Positions 1 to 10,503 of a DNA stretch of 64,000 nucleotides are shown here, piece after piece. The notes beneath the pieces were generated by a model that worked only from the letters and a program-made list of their open reading frames with translations, made no database searches and was not told the origin of the DNA. This DNA is from Mauremys mutica (taxonomy: Eukaryota > Chordata > Testudines > Geoemydidae). Location of the stretch: assembly GCF_020497125.1 (NCBI RefSeq), contig NC_059072.1, positions 57,136,697 to 57,200,696 of the forward strand. Direction: 5' to 3'. Made by a program: the position numbers and the translations under genes. The number at the start of each line of letters is the position of its first letter. Positions within the stretch are counted from its first letter, which is position 1.

Positions 1-1605
1 TTTTTTTCCCTGTCAGAATGACACAAGTCCTCAGCTGAAGCCCTTGCGTGGCCTATCCATCTGGCTGAAGTGCGAAATAAGAGACTGATTTTTCTCAAAC
101 TGTACAGTCAGAAGCCTAGAGGAGCCACAAGACTGACAAACAACACTGTCTGTTTCATTTTAAGTGAGCTGTTGGAAAACTTTTGCTAAACTACATCTCT
201 ATTTAGCAAATGCATCTTAAGATATTATAAAACCCATTGGTCCATAGTCTCAGCTGGCGTACTTTAAGGTTGCTGGGACCTGGCCCATTTACAACAGCTA
301 GCCAGTTTGTAGATTATGCATTTACTAGAAAGAATTGCTTTGTTAAAAATTATATACAATGGCTGAGATTTTTTTCAATGTTATCCAACAGATTTAGACA
401 CAATATACACATTCATTTTAATGTGCATCTAAATCCCCTTTGAAAATCTCAGCCTAAGTGCCTATCTTTAGAATCATAATATAAAAGTGTCATGAGATCT
501 TGTAATCTTTCAAAATCAAAGTTACTCACCTGCAACAGCCAAAATGGAGATGTTTGAGGCTTCCGAGACACTAATAGGAGAGGGAGATGCTTCTGAATGC
601 AGGATTTAGCCTCATTAGCAAGTTGGCTTTATTATATTTCTGTTAGAGAGACACAGTAGTTTAAAACTTTCTTAATCGGTTGAGCAGTCCCAGAGGGCCA
701 TATCAGTCTATAGGAGGTCTTTTAATGATGGGACAGCATTTTCAATATAAGTATCTGTTTGCTAACAGCTATTATTATAATAGTCACTCTGTCTGCATTT
801 AAACATGAATGTAGATAAATAGACCTATTTGGATTTTAAAATTTCATTACCAGTGAAATGGATAAAACAGTACCAGCTCGATGGCCACAATGAATAGCTG
901 AAGTCCTGTCAAATGAGTGCCCCTCGAGGTCATAGCATCTTACAGAGCGAGTTTCTGGGTCTTATAAATTCTAAAGGCAATGAATTCATTGGTCATCAGT
1001 ACAGATGAAAGGGGGCTTATTTAAGAAAACCAAAATGCACACAACTATTTAGAAGTTGGAACTATCTGACTTGTCCCACAGGAGATGAGTTTTTGCCCCA
1101 ATATTTGAAAATGAGAATTAAGGCCCCTCTAATGGAAAAGGATAATGACTATTGTAAATCCAAGACCGGCCCTCTTATGTTTATGTGTGTATTAATGTTT
1201 AAACTCAATCGCATGAAAACAGAAGTCTGCCTAAGTGGAGCAATTACCTGGACTGAAGGAATTGAAAAAACACTGAGTGAACCTGACACTTTTCCAGACT
1301 ATAACCGCCTAGGAACCTTCCGCTTCAAGAGTCATGTGCCTTGATTTTCACCACAGAGGCCAATGGAAACACAGACTGAGTTTAAACTCTATGACAATAA
1401 GGAAATAAAATCCAAACCCAGAAACTGACATAGCCAAACTTCATATTAAAGCACCAGGAAACCAGCCTTTCCATAGCCACAGTACATATAAATCTAGTGA
1501 ATGCAGCAGATTTTAAAGATTCCGAGGTTGGCTATTTATCCAGGATACAATGCTGTTGAACCTATGGAGACTATGCAGCAAGCCCTCCTTCACCAACCCT
1601 ACTGA
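1..1605. other. Intergenic DNA, no feature recognised
   Basis: This is AT-rich sequence with only short chance reading frames. I see no exon, conserved motif or clear repeat. Confidence 0.5.
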
Positions 1606-1788
1606 GGGCTTGTCTACACATAAACCACTACAGCGGCACAGTGGCACCACTGCTGCTGTGCCACTACAGCACAGGGGTTCTCCCATCAGCATAGGTAATC
1701 CACCTTCCTGAGGGGCAATAGCTAGGACAACAGGAGAATTCTGAGCTATGTAGTTATATTGACCTCATTTCCTAGTGTAGACCAGGCC
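1606..1788. mobile_element. Harbinger-like MITE
   Basis: The 183-bp element has terminal inverted repeats GGGCTTGTCTACACA and, read from the other end, GGCCTGGTCTACACT. It is flanked by TGA on the left and TTA on the right, consistent with a decayed 3-bp TWA/TNA target duplication as in PIF/Harbinger elements. Four related elements with GTCTACACT-type ends occur in this window (4393, 31675, 32326, 43219). It encodes no protein. Confidence 0.6.
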
Positions 1789-2194
1789 TTAGTGCTGGCT
1801 TCTGTGTTGTTACCCAATGGCCTGTGAACCTTTCCAGGGTATTTTGTGGAAAGAGTCCCTCCTTTCCAGTGTCTTGGGAAGGCCACTGTCCTCAAATTCT
1901 GCATGGTCTCCCATTATACCAGTGTTGCTAGAGTTTCATGAATTTGACTAAAGACAAACATTATGTGCTGTGTATTTTTCATCCAGTTCCAGTTATATTT
2001 TACATCTTCTGGATGATTGCCCTCACTTTTGATAAGATGTAGCTTCACACTGAAATCCTACGCAAGTTAAAAGTGGTCTGGCTGGTTGCTTAGATCTGCA
2101 GGTTTTTAAAGGGCGCTCTTGTGAATATTCATTTTGTATATGCAAAACAAATCAGGATTGTGCAATTGCAAAGGAACACTTTAAATAATTTAAG

Positions 2195-2328
2195 TCTTTA
2201 AGGCCTGGCTTGACAAAGCCCTGGCTGGGATGATTTAGTTGGGGTTGGTCCTGCTTTGAGCAGGGGATTGGACGAGATGACCTCCTGAGGTCCCTTCCAA
2301 CCCTAATCTTCTATGATTCAATGATTTA
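2195..2328 (+). mobile_element. CR1 LINE, 3' end fragment
   Basis: This is a 5'-truncated CR1 3' end. It has the typical text TTGACAAAGCCCTGGCTGGG, GGTCCTGCTTTGAGCAGGG and CCCTTCCAACCCT, ending in the ATTCTATGATT-type terminal repeat, here CTATGATTCAATGATT. The tail of the long CR1 at 60875-61004 is nearly the same sequence. Confidence 0.9.
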
Positions 2329-2473
2329 TGTAATGGCCACACCCAGGACACATGGTCCAATTAAGTTGATCATTTGGGGTTTCCACTTATTAATTTGAGG
2401 AGGTCAATGTTTTGACTCATTGCTTGTTTCAGTTTGGACCTTCCCCACTTCTGTCAATTTGTGACGCTGACTC

Positions 2474-2495
2474 TTTTTTTTTTTTTTTTTTTTTT
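2474..2495. repeat. Poly(T) tract
   Basis: A run of 22 T residues. The flanks show no clear retroelement, so it may be a simple homopolymer. Confidence 0.8.
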
Positions 2496-2499
2496 ACGA

Positions 2500-4392
2500 T
2501 CCAGGCTCAGAAGCATATTTGTTCAATTTGACTTGGTCATAAATAATTGACATGCACTAAAATGTGGTAGTTTTGGTTGATTTATACAGTGAGCAAAAAC
2601 AAAGTGATTGTGACCTGCTGGTTTTACCCTTGCCCAGCATTTAATTGGGAGACCAGAAAAAAGGTCACGAATGTGCTAGTACATGGAAAACAAACCAGTT
2701 TTTATGTAGAGAAATATATTAGCTTTTTGAAATTGCATCTGACTCATGCAATACTATCCATAATAGAAAAAATGCTTAAAATCCATAATTTTGCACCAAT
2801 GTGAACATTTTAATAGATTAAAAAATTAAAAACAAACATCTATATTATCTTTTGAAGTTGTACAAAAATACAGATAATCTTCTGACAAGCCTACCTTTAC
2901 AGCATCCAACTTAATGAGGGAGTCTGAGCATTGCTCTAAGAATACCAGCCATTTGGATACCATTGTTTTTGTTTTTCCTGCATTGACCTAATACTTTCAA
3001 AAAGGTGCATTATTTATAGAGACAATTTAAGCTCTCATGTAGAATTTGTTGTTCTCAAAACAAGAAGCAAAACACAGTTTATTAAGTGTGAATTGCATGA
3101 CATTTTATATATTGCCAGATCTTAATGCCCTATAGGAATGCACTTTGTATGAGATCTTGCAGCCCTTATATTCAATTTTGTATTAGTGTTTCCTTTGTAA
3201 TTCTCAATATGCATTAAGGAAATAATATGGGAGTTCTCCAGTGACTAATTTAACATTTGTAAATTCCCATGGATAATAACAAAAGACTGTGCAGTCTAGT
3301 GAATAAAAGTTATGTAGTAGATTGCAATGGCCTTGAGCTCATATCCTGTGAGGTTTCTATTTTATTAAAAATTATTCTCTTTCTTACCAGGTTGAATTTT
3401 CAAAAAGATTTATCCCTCTGTAGATGAAGTGGCAACTGCATGATCAAGTGTCTCCACAGTTTGATTTACACTAAATTAATGTGGGATGTGAGTGCTCAGC
3501 ACCTTTCAGGATTAGATCCCCAGTTTGTAGCAGTCTGATTTCTTTTGCCTAAAGCTCAAATTACTGGAAGGTATTTCACTGTGAACACACCTGGAATTTA
3601 CCTTAGTCATATTTGACTTTGTAGGGAAGTATTCTATATTCTGCAGCTCAAATTCCAAAACTCCACAACCCACAGGGACAAAAAGCAAATATGAAATATG
3701 TGCTTATGTTTAAGTGTGCAAGTAGTCCCATTGACTTCAATAGGACAAGTCATAACAAAAATAGGCAGACACTTCTGTAACTCACCTTGCTGAATCAAGG
3801 TCATAACAAATAACTTATGCTTAAAAAGAAAGATTTATTTCTATTCTATTTCCATAGAAGAACTGAGCCAAATCTGACAGTACACTGCACATCCCAGTGA
3901 TCTTCTACATTTGTTTTCATTGTATGCATTGGAAAAATGTTTTTATCCGTATGACAAAAGGCTGGGTTTAGATCTGTAGTGGAGGAGTGGACATATGGGA
4001 CTGATAAACTAGAGTTTATCTTTACATCAGTAAGGAATCAAAGGTGATTAAGAGGAAAAATCCCAGCTAAAGTTAAATAGCAGTTTTGTCCCAGTATAAA
4101 TAAAAGTAAGCTTTCATTTGCTACAGTAGTATTTTTGGCTATAGACGTTATTGATGATTTGAACAAAAAGAATGAAAAGACTTATAAGAAGTCTTATATG
4201 AAGTCAATTTGGAATTTTGCCATTGAGTTTAATAGGATCTGGATTGGCCCATACTGCAAATCAGAGAGAATTAGGAAGGATCACTTTCAATAAGGATATA
4301 GGCATTTGTCAGGGAGCCACTGTGAATCCAGGCTTCTCAAAGAAACCATTGAAAATATGCACATAAGTTGTATGCATAATCGAGAGTGCTAA
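2500..4392. other. Intergenic DNA with remnants of an old palindromic repeat
   Basis: No coding region is seen. Positions 3695-3790 hold a decayed copy of a dispersed repeat carrying CCCATTGACTTCAATAGG, which recurs elsewhere in the window (see the finding on this family). The rest shows nothing recognisable. Confidence 0.4.
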
Positions 4393-4675
4393 GGTGCACA
4401 ATTAGGCTGGCACTTTTGTCACGAACACTTTTGTCGCTCAGGGGTGTGAAAAAATACCCCCCTGAACGACAAAAGTTTTTGCGACAAAAAGCGCCGGTGT
4501 GGACAGAGCTTTGTCAGTGGGACCCATGCTCCTGTAGCCGAAGCTACCACTCCTCATTGGGGGTGGTTTTATTTTGTCCCCGGGAGAGCTTTCTCCCAGC
4601 AATAAAAAGCAGCCAGACAGCACCCCTTACAACGACAAGGCTGCAGTGGCATAGCTGCGCTGTGAAAACAGAGCC
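4393..4675. mobile_element. MITE with internal stem, Harbinger-like
   Basis: The roughly 283-bp element contains an internal inverted repeat: CACTTTTGTCGCTCAGGGG is mirrored by CCCCTGAACGACAAAAGT within about 50 bp (4420-4480). It also has the GGTGTGGACAGAGCTTTGTC text typical of a common reptilian miniature transposon. The flanks TAA (4390-4392) and TTA (4676-4678) suggest a TWA target site. The boundaries are approximate. Confidence 0.55.
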
Positions 4676-5224
4676 TTAGACAGGACATTCTTCTTTTAGA
4701 TGCAGATGTGTGATTGAAACATTTAGTGTAAGTCATTCTGGTTTTTGTGTGTGTGATTTTTTGCATCATTGCTCCTAATTGCACACTTGAAAAATCCTGT
4801 CCTCTGGCATATGGGCCATTACATTTTCAACACTTAAAGAGACATGGTCTGGTTAAAAATCCATACATGTACAATAACCTATTTCCTTACTTGTGTTGTT
4901 AACACCATCTTAAAGAACGAACACTGAAGTAGCTTTAAAATGCGTTTTTTCTAGTACTTTGGACTCTGAAAAATTGAAGATTTTGTTTCTAGCCAGCCTG
5001 ACTTTCAGTTGTATGCATTTATCATTTATTAATTAAATGTATCTAGCCAATCTTAGTTCACAACAAAAAACAATACTTTTCTGTACCAACCTTAAAGCCC
5101 ACAGAAATCCCACCCACCAGCCCTGACCCCTTCTCACATAGAGCCCTCAGACTTTGCAGTGTGAAATGAAAGTTGACAAATTTTGAGCTGAGTCAGATAT
5201 GATGCATTCATTAAGGCACTGACA

Positions 5225-5310
5225 CTGCAAACAAATGTACTTAATGGAAGTCAATGGGAATACTCGTAGTAGTAAAGTAGCGTCTTGGTGTAAATATTTG
5301 CAAGATCAGG
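5225..5310. repeat. Copy of ancient palindromic repeat (GACTTCAATGGG family)
   Basis: It contains GGAAGTCAATGGGAATACTC followed by AGTAGTAAAGTAGCG and TATTTGCAAGATCAGGACC. The same order of motifs recurs at 3695, 20437, 50340 and 54008. I do not know a family name for it. Confidence 0.45.
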
Positions 5311-5403
5311 ACCTAAGTGCACTGGGCCCAGTCTAATGCCAACAGAAAACAACAAGAACTTAACTTTAACTTCAGAGGGTTACGGATGAAGCCTGTTGTG
5401 CAC

Positions 5404-5526
5404 TAGGGTGACCAGACAGCAAATGTGACAAATCGGGATGGGGGGGGGGGAAATAGGAGCCTATATAAGAAAAAGACCCCCAAAATCAGGACTATCCATA
5501 TAAAATTGGGACATCTGGTCACCCTA
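5404..5526. mobile_element. hAT-type MITE, 123 bp, with intact target duplication
   Basis: The ends are perfect 13-bp inverted repeats, TAGGGTGACCAGA. The element is flanked on both sides by the identical 8-mer TTGTGCAC (5396-5403 and 5527-5534), the duplication length of hAT transposons. It holds a G-run at about 5440 and no coding sequence. Confidence 0.9.
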
Positions 5527-5534
5527 TTGTGCAC

Positions 5535-7376
5535 AAGCAGAAGCCTTCCAAGTGACAAATAAAGTTCATTGCCATAATCAATTCTACAAGTGGTAACCAG
5601 GTAACTATGGGCAAGTGTCTGTGCACTATCCCAATGCCCTAATGTTTGCGGTACAAATGCTCAATTTTTAAAGGTGACATAGGCACTTCTGAAAACATTA
5701 ACATTGGCCTAAACATGTTATATTTGATTATTTCTCATTGGCTCATCGGGTATTGTTGGTGTGTTGAAAGTGAAACTGCACTTTCATAAAACTGGACGTT
5801 TTGACATGTTACAAAGTAGACTTGCTCATCAGTTATTAAATAGTGCGCAATGTTACATTAAGAAAACACACTGAGAAATTCTACTTACATATTGGTTATG
5901 CTATATGAAATATTGGTTAATGACTGTTTGTTTCATGCAGGAGTGATGAGACAAACTATTAGGGTTAGATTTTATTAAGCAGTTTCACCATAAAAATTGA
6001 AATTTCAGGGCTTTTTTTTCCTCTGTGCTTTCCTTTCTTTTTCTCCTCCTTATAAATTAAGAAGCAGTGAATGTAAAGCTGGAAGACATCTGAAGGAGTC
6101 GGCATTTGAGTGTTGTGCATGCCTGAAGAATGGTGCCTGACTGGCAGAACATCTTGGCTGTTATTTTGCAGGTAACTTAATTTTTGCTGACGTGCTTGCT
6201 GCTTTATGAGCATACACAGCAGCAGAGAAACAAGGTCATGAATGAGCCTCTACAAGGATAATTACAATACACAAATCTGAAGTAAGGTTTTCTGGCAAAC
6301 TCAGCACCTTGTTATTTAGAGCCTATCTTGTCTTCCAGGTATAGTGAAGAACCACTATTTTCCATGACAACATAGGAGTTGGTACAATCTGGGCACAAGC
6401 TGTGTTTCTCTTCTTCACTTCCCTTCTTTATAGCACTAGTGTACATTATGAAAACAGACAAGGGCAGACAATTTTTATATATGAAATTATCAGGAATCCA
6501 AGTTTCATGAATTTTAGTACAGCCAAAAATTCATCCTGCATGTGCAGCACTATTTTTCACTACATTCCTATTTAAAAGGTTTGTCATCCCCTCCCAAAGA
6601 AGAAACTAGGGGTCATATTCTCCAGCTAGTGGCAAGTGTCATAGCTCCACAGAGATGCCTGGAGGATCTGCTCCAAGGTGACTAATCACACGCTGGGAAT
6701 AGCTGTATTGAAAATCCTGCAAACAACCCCCTAGAGTGAAATGTGCTTACATAAGCTATACAATCTATTATATTAATTAAACTGTATAAAGAGACTATAA
6801 ACAATGATTCACTAGAAGAAATTTTTTTAAAATGCACCTGTGCCTCAGCTGGGGTACATTGCTGTAGTTCCATTGACTTCAGCGTATCTATGCCACTTTA
6901 CACTTGCTGAGGATCAGGCACAATGTTTTCCAATGACAATGAATAAGTTTAGTTATTAAAACAATTGCTAGCAAATAACTATTGGCAGCTGTGATGGCTA
7001 GCTATAGTGGGCCATTGGTGTTATAATTTTCTATTACAATTCAGCAGATTTACAGTACAGAACTTTGCTGGCCTGATTCAGTCATCTTTACTCACATTGA
7101 GTTTTATTTTCAAGTAACTTTATTGAAATTAGTGACACTGCTCATGGAGTCAGGCGCTTTTCAACATGAGTAATATAGGGGTGCGGGGACTGTATCTGGT
7201 TCTCTGTGGTTTTGGAGGGTTTTTTGTTTGGTTGGGGTTTTTTGGTAATATTGGTGGTTTGGGGAGAAACTGACAAAAGACGCACATAGGTCTTGTTTGT
7301 GTGTGTGGTGTGTGTGCGCGTGGGGGGGGCTTAAGCATGTTAGTTAACATGGTTTAATTAACTCTTGTTTAAACAC
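5535..7376. other. Intergenic DNA, mostly unrecognised
   Basis: There is no supported gene. Around 6840-6920 lies a decayed fragment with CCATTGACTTCAGCG, related to old amniote interspersed repeats. A G/T-rich low-complexity stretch occupies 7190-7330. Nothing else is recognised. Confidence 0.4.
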
Positions 7377-8505
7377 TGTGATGGAACTCATCCCTGTATT
7401 CACACCCTGCACACTACTGTAATAATCTTTGTACAAAATATGTCTTGTGAGGTATCATTTGAAAATTAACACACTGGTCAATTATATCATGGTGAAATGT
7501 GTGTAGCAACATTATATGTCAAGTTATGAACATAAACACATTTCAGTCATAATTTATCAGACTAATCTGGGGAGAACCTGTTTGTCAAAGACAAAGGACA
7601 AGCTGATGCCAGGTGTCATCCAAGTGGATTGGCAATCACTGCTCCAGTGGCCGTTCTTTGACAACATAGTGGGGCTGGAACAGATCAACCTGCATTTTAA
7701 CAACAACATGGAACCTCTTTCACCACAAGATTCTAGGTCTCCATTCTCACAGTGGGAAGGAACTGTATCTAGGGGTAACCCTCAAGAAAAAGCATTTCAA
7801 AGGGTGACTGAACTAGAAAAGTGATGGGCAAAAACACCCCAGGTAGTCTCTCTTCCTTTCTCACCCTCTCTCACTCTCTCTTTTACCTAAGATAAAGGAA
7901 CCAGCCTTTGGACTTTGGGATGGGTTCTGACCTGAACATTTGGTCAGCCCTGTTACTGGGAACTGGTGGTGAGGATTTTACCTTGAATCAAGTCTAGGTT
8001 GTTAAGTTTTAATTATTAGGACGCATTTTATCTTTATTTCTCTTGTGGCCATTTTGGACTTTAATGCTCCCTCTGCATAGTTAAATAAATTTGTAATATT
8101 CTTTAATCAAAACTAATCCAGTGCTGTGTTTTAACTGACCTGCTGGGTAACTTTAGTTAAAAAGCAAACCGTTGAATATTGATTCCCTTCCAATCACAAC
8201 AGATTTCTAATATCTGAACTGGCTGGGAGAGGGCTGGACAGTGCAGAACGCACATTTCTGGGAAAATTCAGGATTGCATGTGTTAGGGGGTCACCCTGCA
8301 AATGGCAACCAAGGCTGGTGGAAGCCAGAGTGTGACTGGAGTGTTGCTGGCAGGCTGCAGCTATACACAGACACTCAGGGTGTGACCTGCAGGCTGTTTG
8401 TTCAAGGTTGAGAGCTACAGCAGCAAAGCATTGTGAGGCAGCCCAGGTTGCAGGGCAGGTGATGACAGCCCCGCACTAATCTGGATTGCACCCTCAGAAT
8501 GTGGA
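7377..8505 (+). mobile_element. Probable long solo LTR
   Basis: The segment begins TGTGATGGAAC and contains a plus-strand AATAAA signal (TTAAATAAATTTG near 8085) followed by about 400 bp of R/U5-like sequence. I recall the same arrangement as a common turtle LTR whose end reads AGAATGTCACA; here the end has decayed to AGAATGTGGA. No matching target duplication is visible, and the 102-codon frame at 7516-7824 is not related to any protein I know. The boundaries are uncertain. Confidence 0.5.
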
Positions 8506-9622
8506 AAAACTATGTTAGCACCCATTGTAGACAGGGTTTAACATATTTTAGAACTGGGTTAGCTGGCAAAGACTGACCTTATGGACAATCAGCTAACTTG
8601 GTTTAAAGGTGCTTAAACCCTGTCTATACTACATATTCAAAGTAATCAGTGGTTGAAGGTTTTGGTAGATGACATTCTTCACCATGACTAATTTATCTTG
8701 TTATTAACTGGCTAGTATCTGTGCTAGTCGGTTATTGTTTCCCAGGGGTTTGCAGGTGGTTAAAGGTACAATACTGAACAGCCATTCAATATCTGTAACT
8801 GTCTCATTTTTCCTCTTATCTTTATTTCACTAAACTAGATGCTAATGTGTTGCTTCATTAATCTGGCACATCTCCTTCGCTCTCCCTTTAAAGGAAAACC
8901 ATGTAGTTGTCAGACTTTGGTGAATTGTATGGCTGTATTTATTACTGTAAATTTTAATGCCTCAGTTTCAAAAAAACCAAATTGCACAGATGGGAGGAAA
9001 TGTCCTCACTCTACCCCATATTGACTGACTGTTCGATCAATCCACATTTGTATTTCTAAAGTGCATTAATGCGAAGACCCTGGGGCACTACAGAAGGCTA
9101 TTATAAAACACACAAAAATGTTTTAAATGCCAAATCACACAAAAAAGTTCAGCTTTCAAATTATACACAATCGGCCAAATTCAGCCTACATGTAAGAGGT
9201 GCGACTCTGCTGATTGGAGCTACACGAGGGATAGATTTACCATGTGAATCCCAAATTCTACTCGATCAGAAAAATGAAATGCAATAGCTGAGAAGCTTTA
9301 TGTGCAAGTGCGCATTACCTATAAGAGGCAATCCAAATGTGTGAAGCATGCAAAAAGCCATTTAAAAGCTGGTTATAAGAAATAAAAATCTCTTAAATGG
9401 GGTGTGCTAGAGTGTGCGAGTATTCACGGCTTTCCTTGAAATCAATGAAGTGCATTAAATCTTGCTGCAATGTGATTGAAGGACTTAGATGTGGGGAAAG
9501 AGTTGAGCTAACAAATTTTGTATGAACTACAGATGTTAGGAAGCTGTTGCTGGAAGACCTGGAATAAGGATTTGCTATAATTATCCATTCAGGATGAAAC
9601 ACAAGATTGGAATTCAAGTGTC
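8506..9622. other. Intergenic DNA, no feature recognised
   Basis: This is AT-rich sequence with only short chance reading frames. I see no repeat family or exon. Confidence 0.4.
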
Positions 9623-9895
9623 AGGGGGTAGCCGTGTTAGTCTGTGTCCACAAAAACAACAAGGAGTCCGGTGGCACCTTAAAGACTAACAGATTTATTT
9701 GGGCATAAGCTTTTGTGGGTAAAAAACCCTCACTTCAGATGCATGGAGTGAAAGTTACAGATGCAGGCATTATATAATGACAAGAGAAGGGAGTACCTCA
9801 CAAGTGGAGACCCAGTGTTGACAGGGCCAATTTGATCAGGGTGGATGTAGTCCACTCCCAATAATAGATGAGGAGGTGTCAATTCCAGGAGAGGC
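9623..9895 (-). mobile_element. Penelope-like element, 3' end (minus orientation)
   Basis: Read on the minus strand the segment ends with GACTAACACGGCTACCCCCT, the 3' terminus of a very common turtle Penelope-like retroelement. Upstream of it lie AAAGCTTATGCCCAAATAAA and a short hairpin GGGTTTTTTACCC. That hairpin occupies the place of the hammerhead-like motif of such elements, but the core is damaged (CTGAAG rather than CTGATGA, CAAAA rather than CGAAA). The adjoining 9896-10075 segment is the coding end of the same element in the opposite direction. Confidence 0.75.
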
Positions 9896-10075
9896 AAAGC
9901 TGCTCCCTGGACGTTCTATAACAGATTTAAAAGTAACTATTTTTGAACAAAAATACTTCAGAAACAGACTTCAAAGAGAAACAGCAGAACTAAAATTCAT
10001 TTGCAAATTTAACACCATTAATCTTGGCTTGAATAGGGACTGGGAGTGGCTGGCTCATTACAAAAGCAGCTTCTG
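9896..10075 (+). pseudogene. Penelope-like element, C-terminal GIY-YIG endonuclease fragment (inverted)
   Basis: The plus-strand frame reads SITDLKVTIFEQ, RNRLQRETAELKFICKF and NTINLGLNRDWEWLAHYKS. This is the C-terminal end of the GIY-YIG endonuclease of Penelope-like retroelements (the LICKFDT..GLNRD..HYKS region). Only about 60 codons remain; the reverse transcriptase and the GIY-YIG core are absent. It lies head to head with the 3' terminal piece at 9623-9895. A 5' inverted fragment is a known hallmark of Penelope-like insertions, so both pieces probably arrived together. Confidence 0.7.
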
Positions 10076-10140
10076 GGAGGGAGGGAGGAGGGGTGCAGGC
10101 TCTGGGAGGGAGTTTGGGTGTGGGAGGGGGTGCTGGAGCC
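10075..10140 (+). repeat. G-rich low-complexity stretch
   Basis: Runs of GGGAGGGAGGGAGG followed by repeated GGGAGG units lie directly after the Penelope fragment. It is G-rich on the plus strand, so a quadruplex is possible but unproven. Confidence 0.5.
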
Positions 10141-10503
10141 ATGCTAGATACATTTAATTAATAAATAAATGATAAAGGCCCTGCTCTATGGTCAGTGGTA
10201 TTAGCTGTGTAGAAAAAAGTTACCATTGACTAAGACATTCATAGACAACACTACAAACTGTGCTATCAGAGAACTGTGTGTTTAAGAAGTTTGAAGGCCT
10301 AAAAAGTAAAAACATTGTTATGGAAAACATCAAGAACCTTCCCAAGATATGCAGAGACTGAAAAGTGTATATCCTGGTATATAAAATGATGGTTAGCACT
10401 TTATAGGTAGCATAAATTAGATATGGAAGGATGGAGCACCCATTTTCCATAACTTTCTCCTCTCCTAGCCTGTCCAAATAAATTACAAGCAGAAGCTAAT
10501 ATC

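Noticed and set aside
7516..7824. 102-codon plus-strand frame
   Set aside because: It lies inside a probable LTR, where protein coding is not expected, and matches no family I know.
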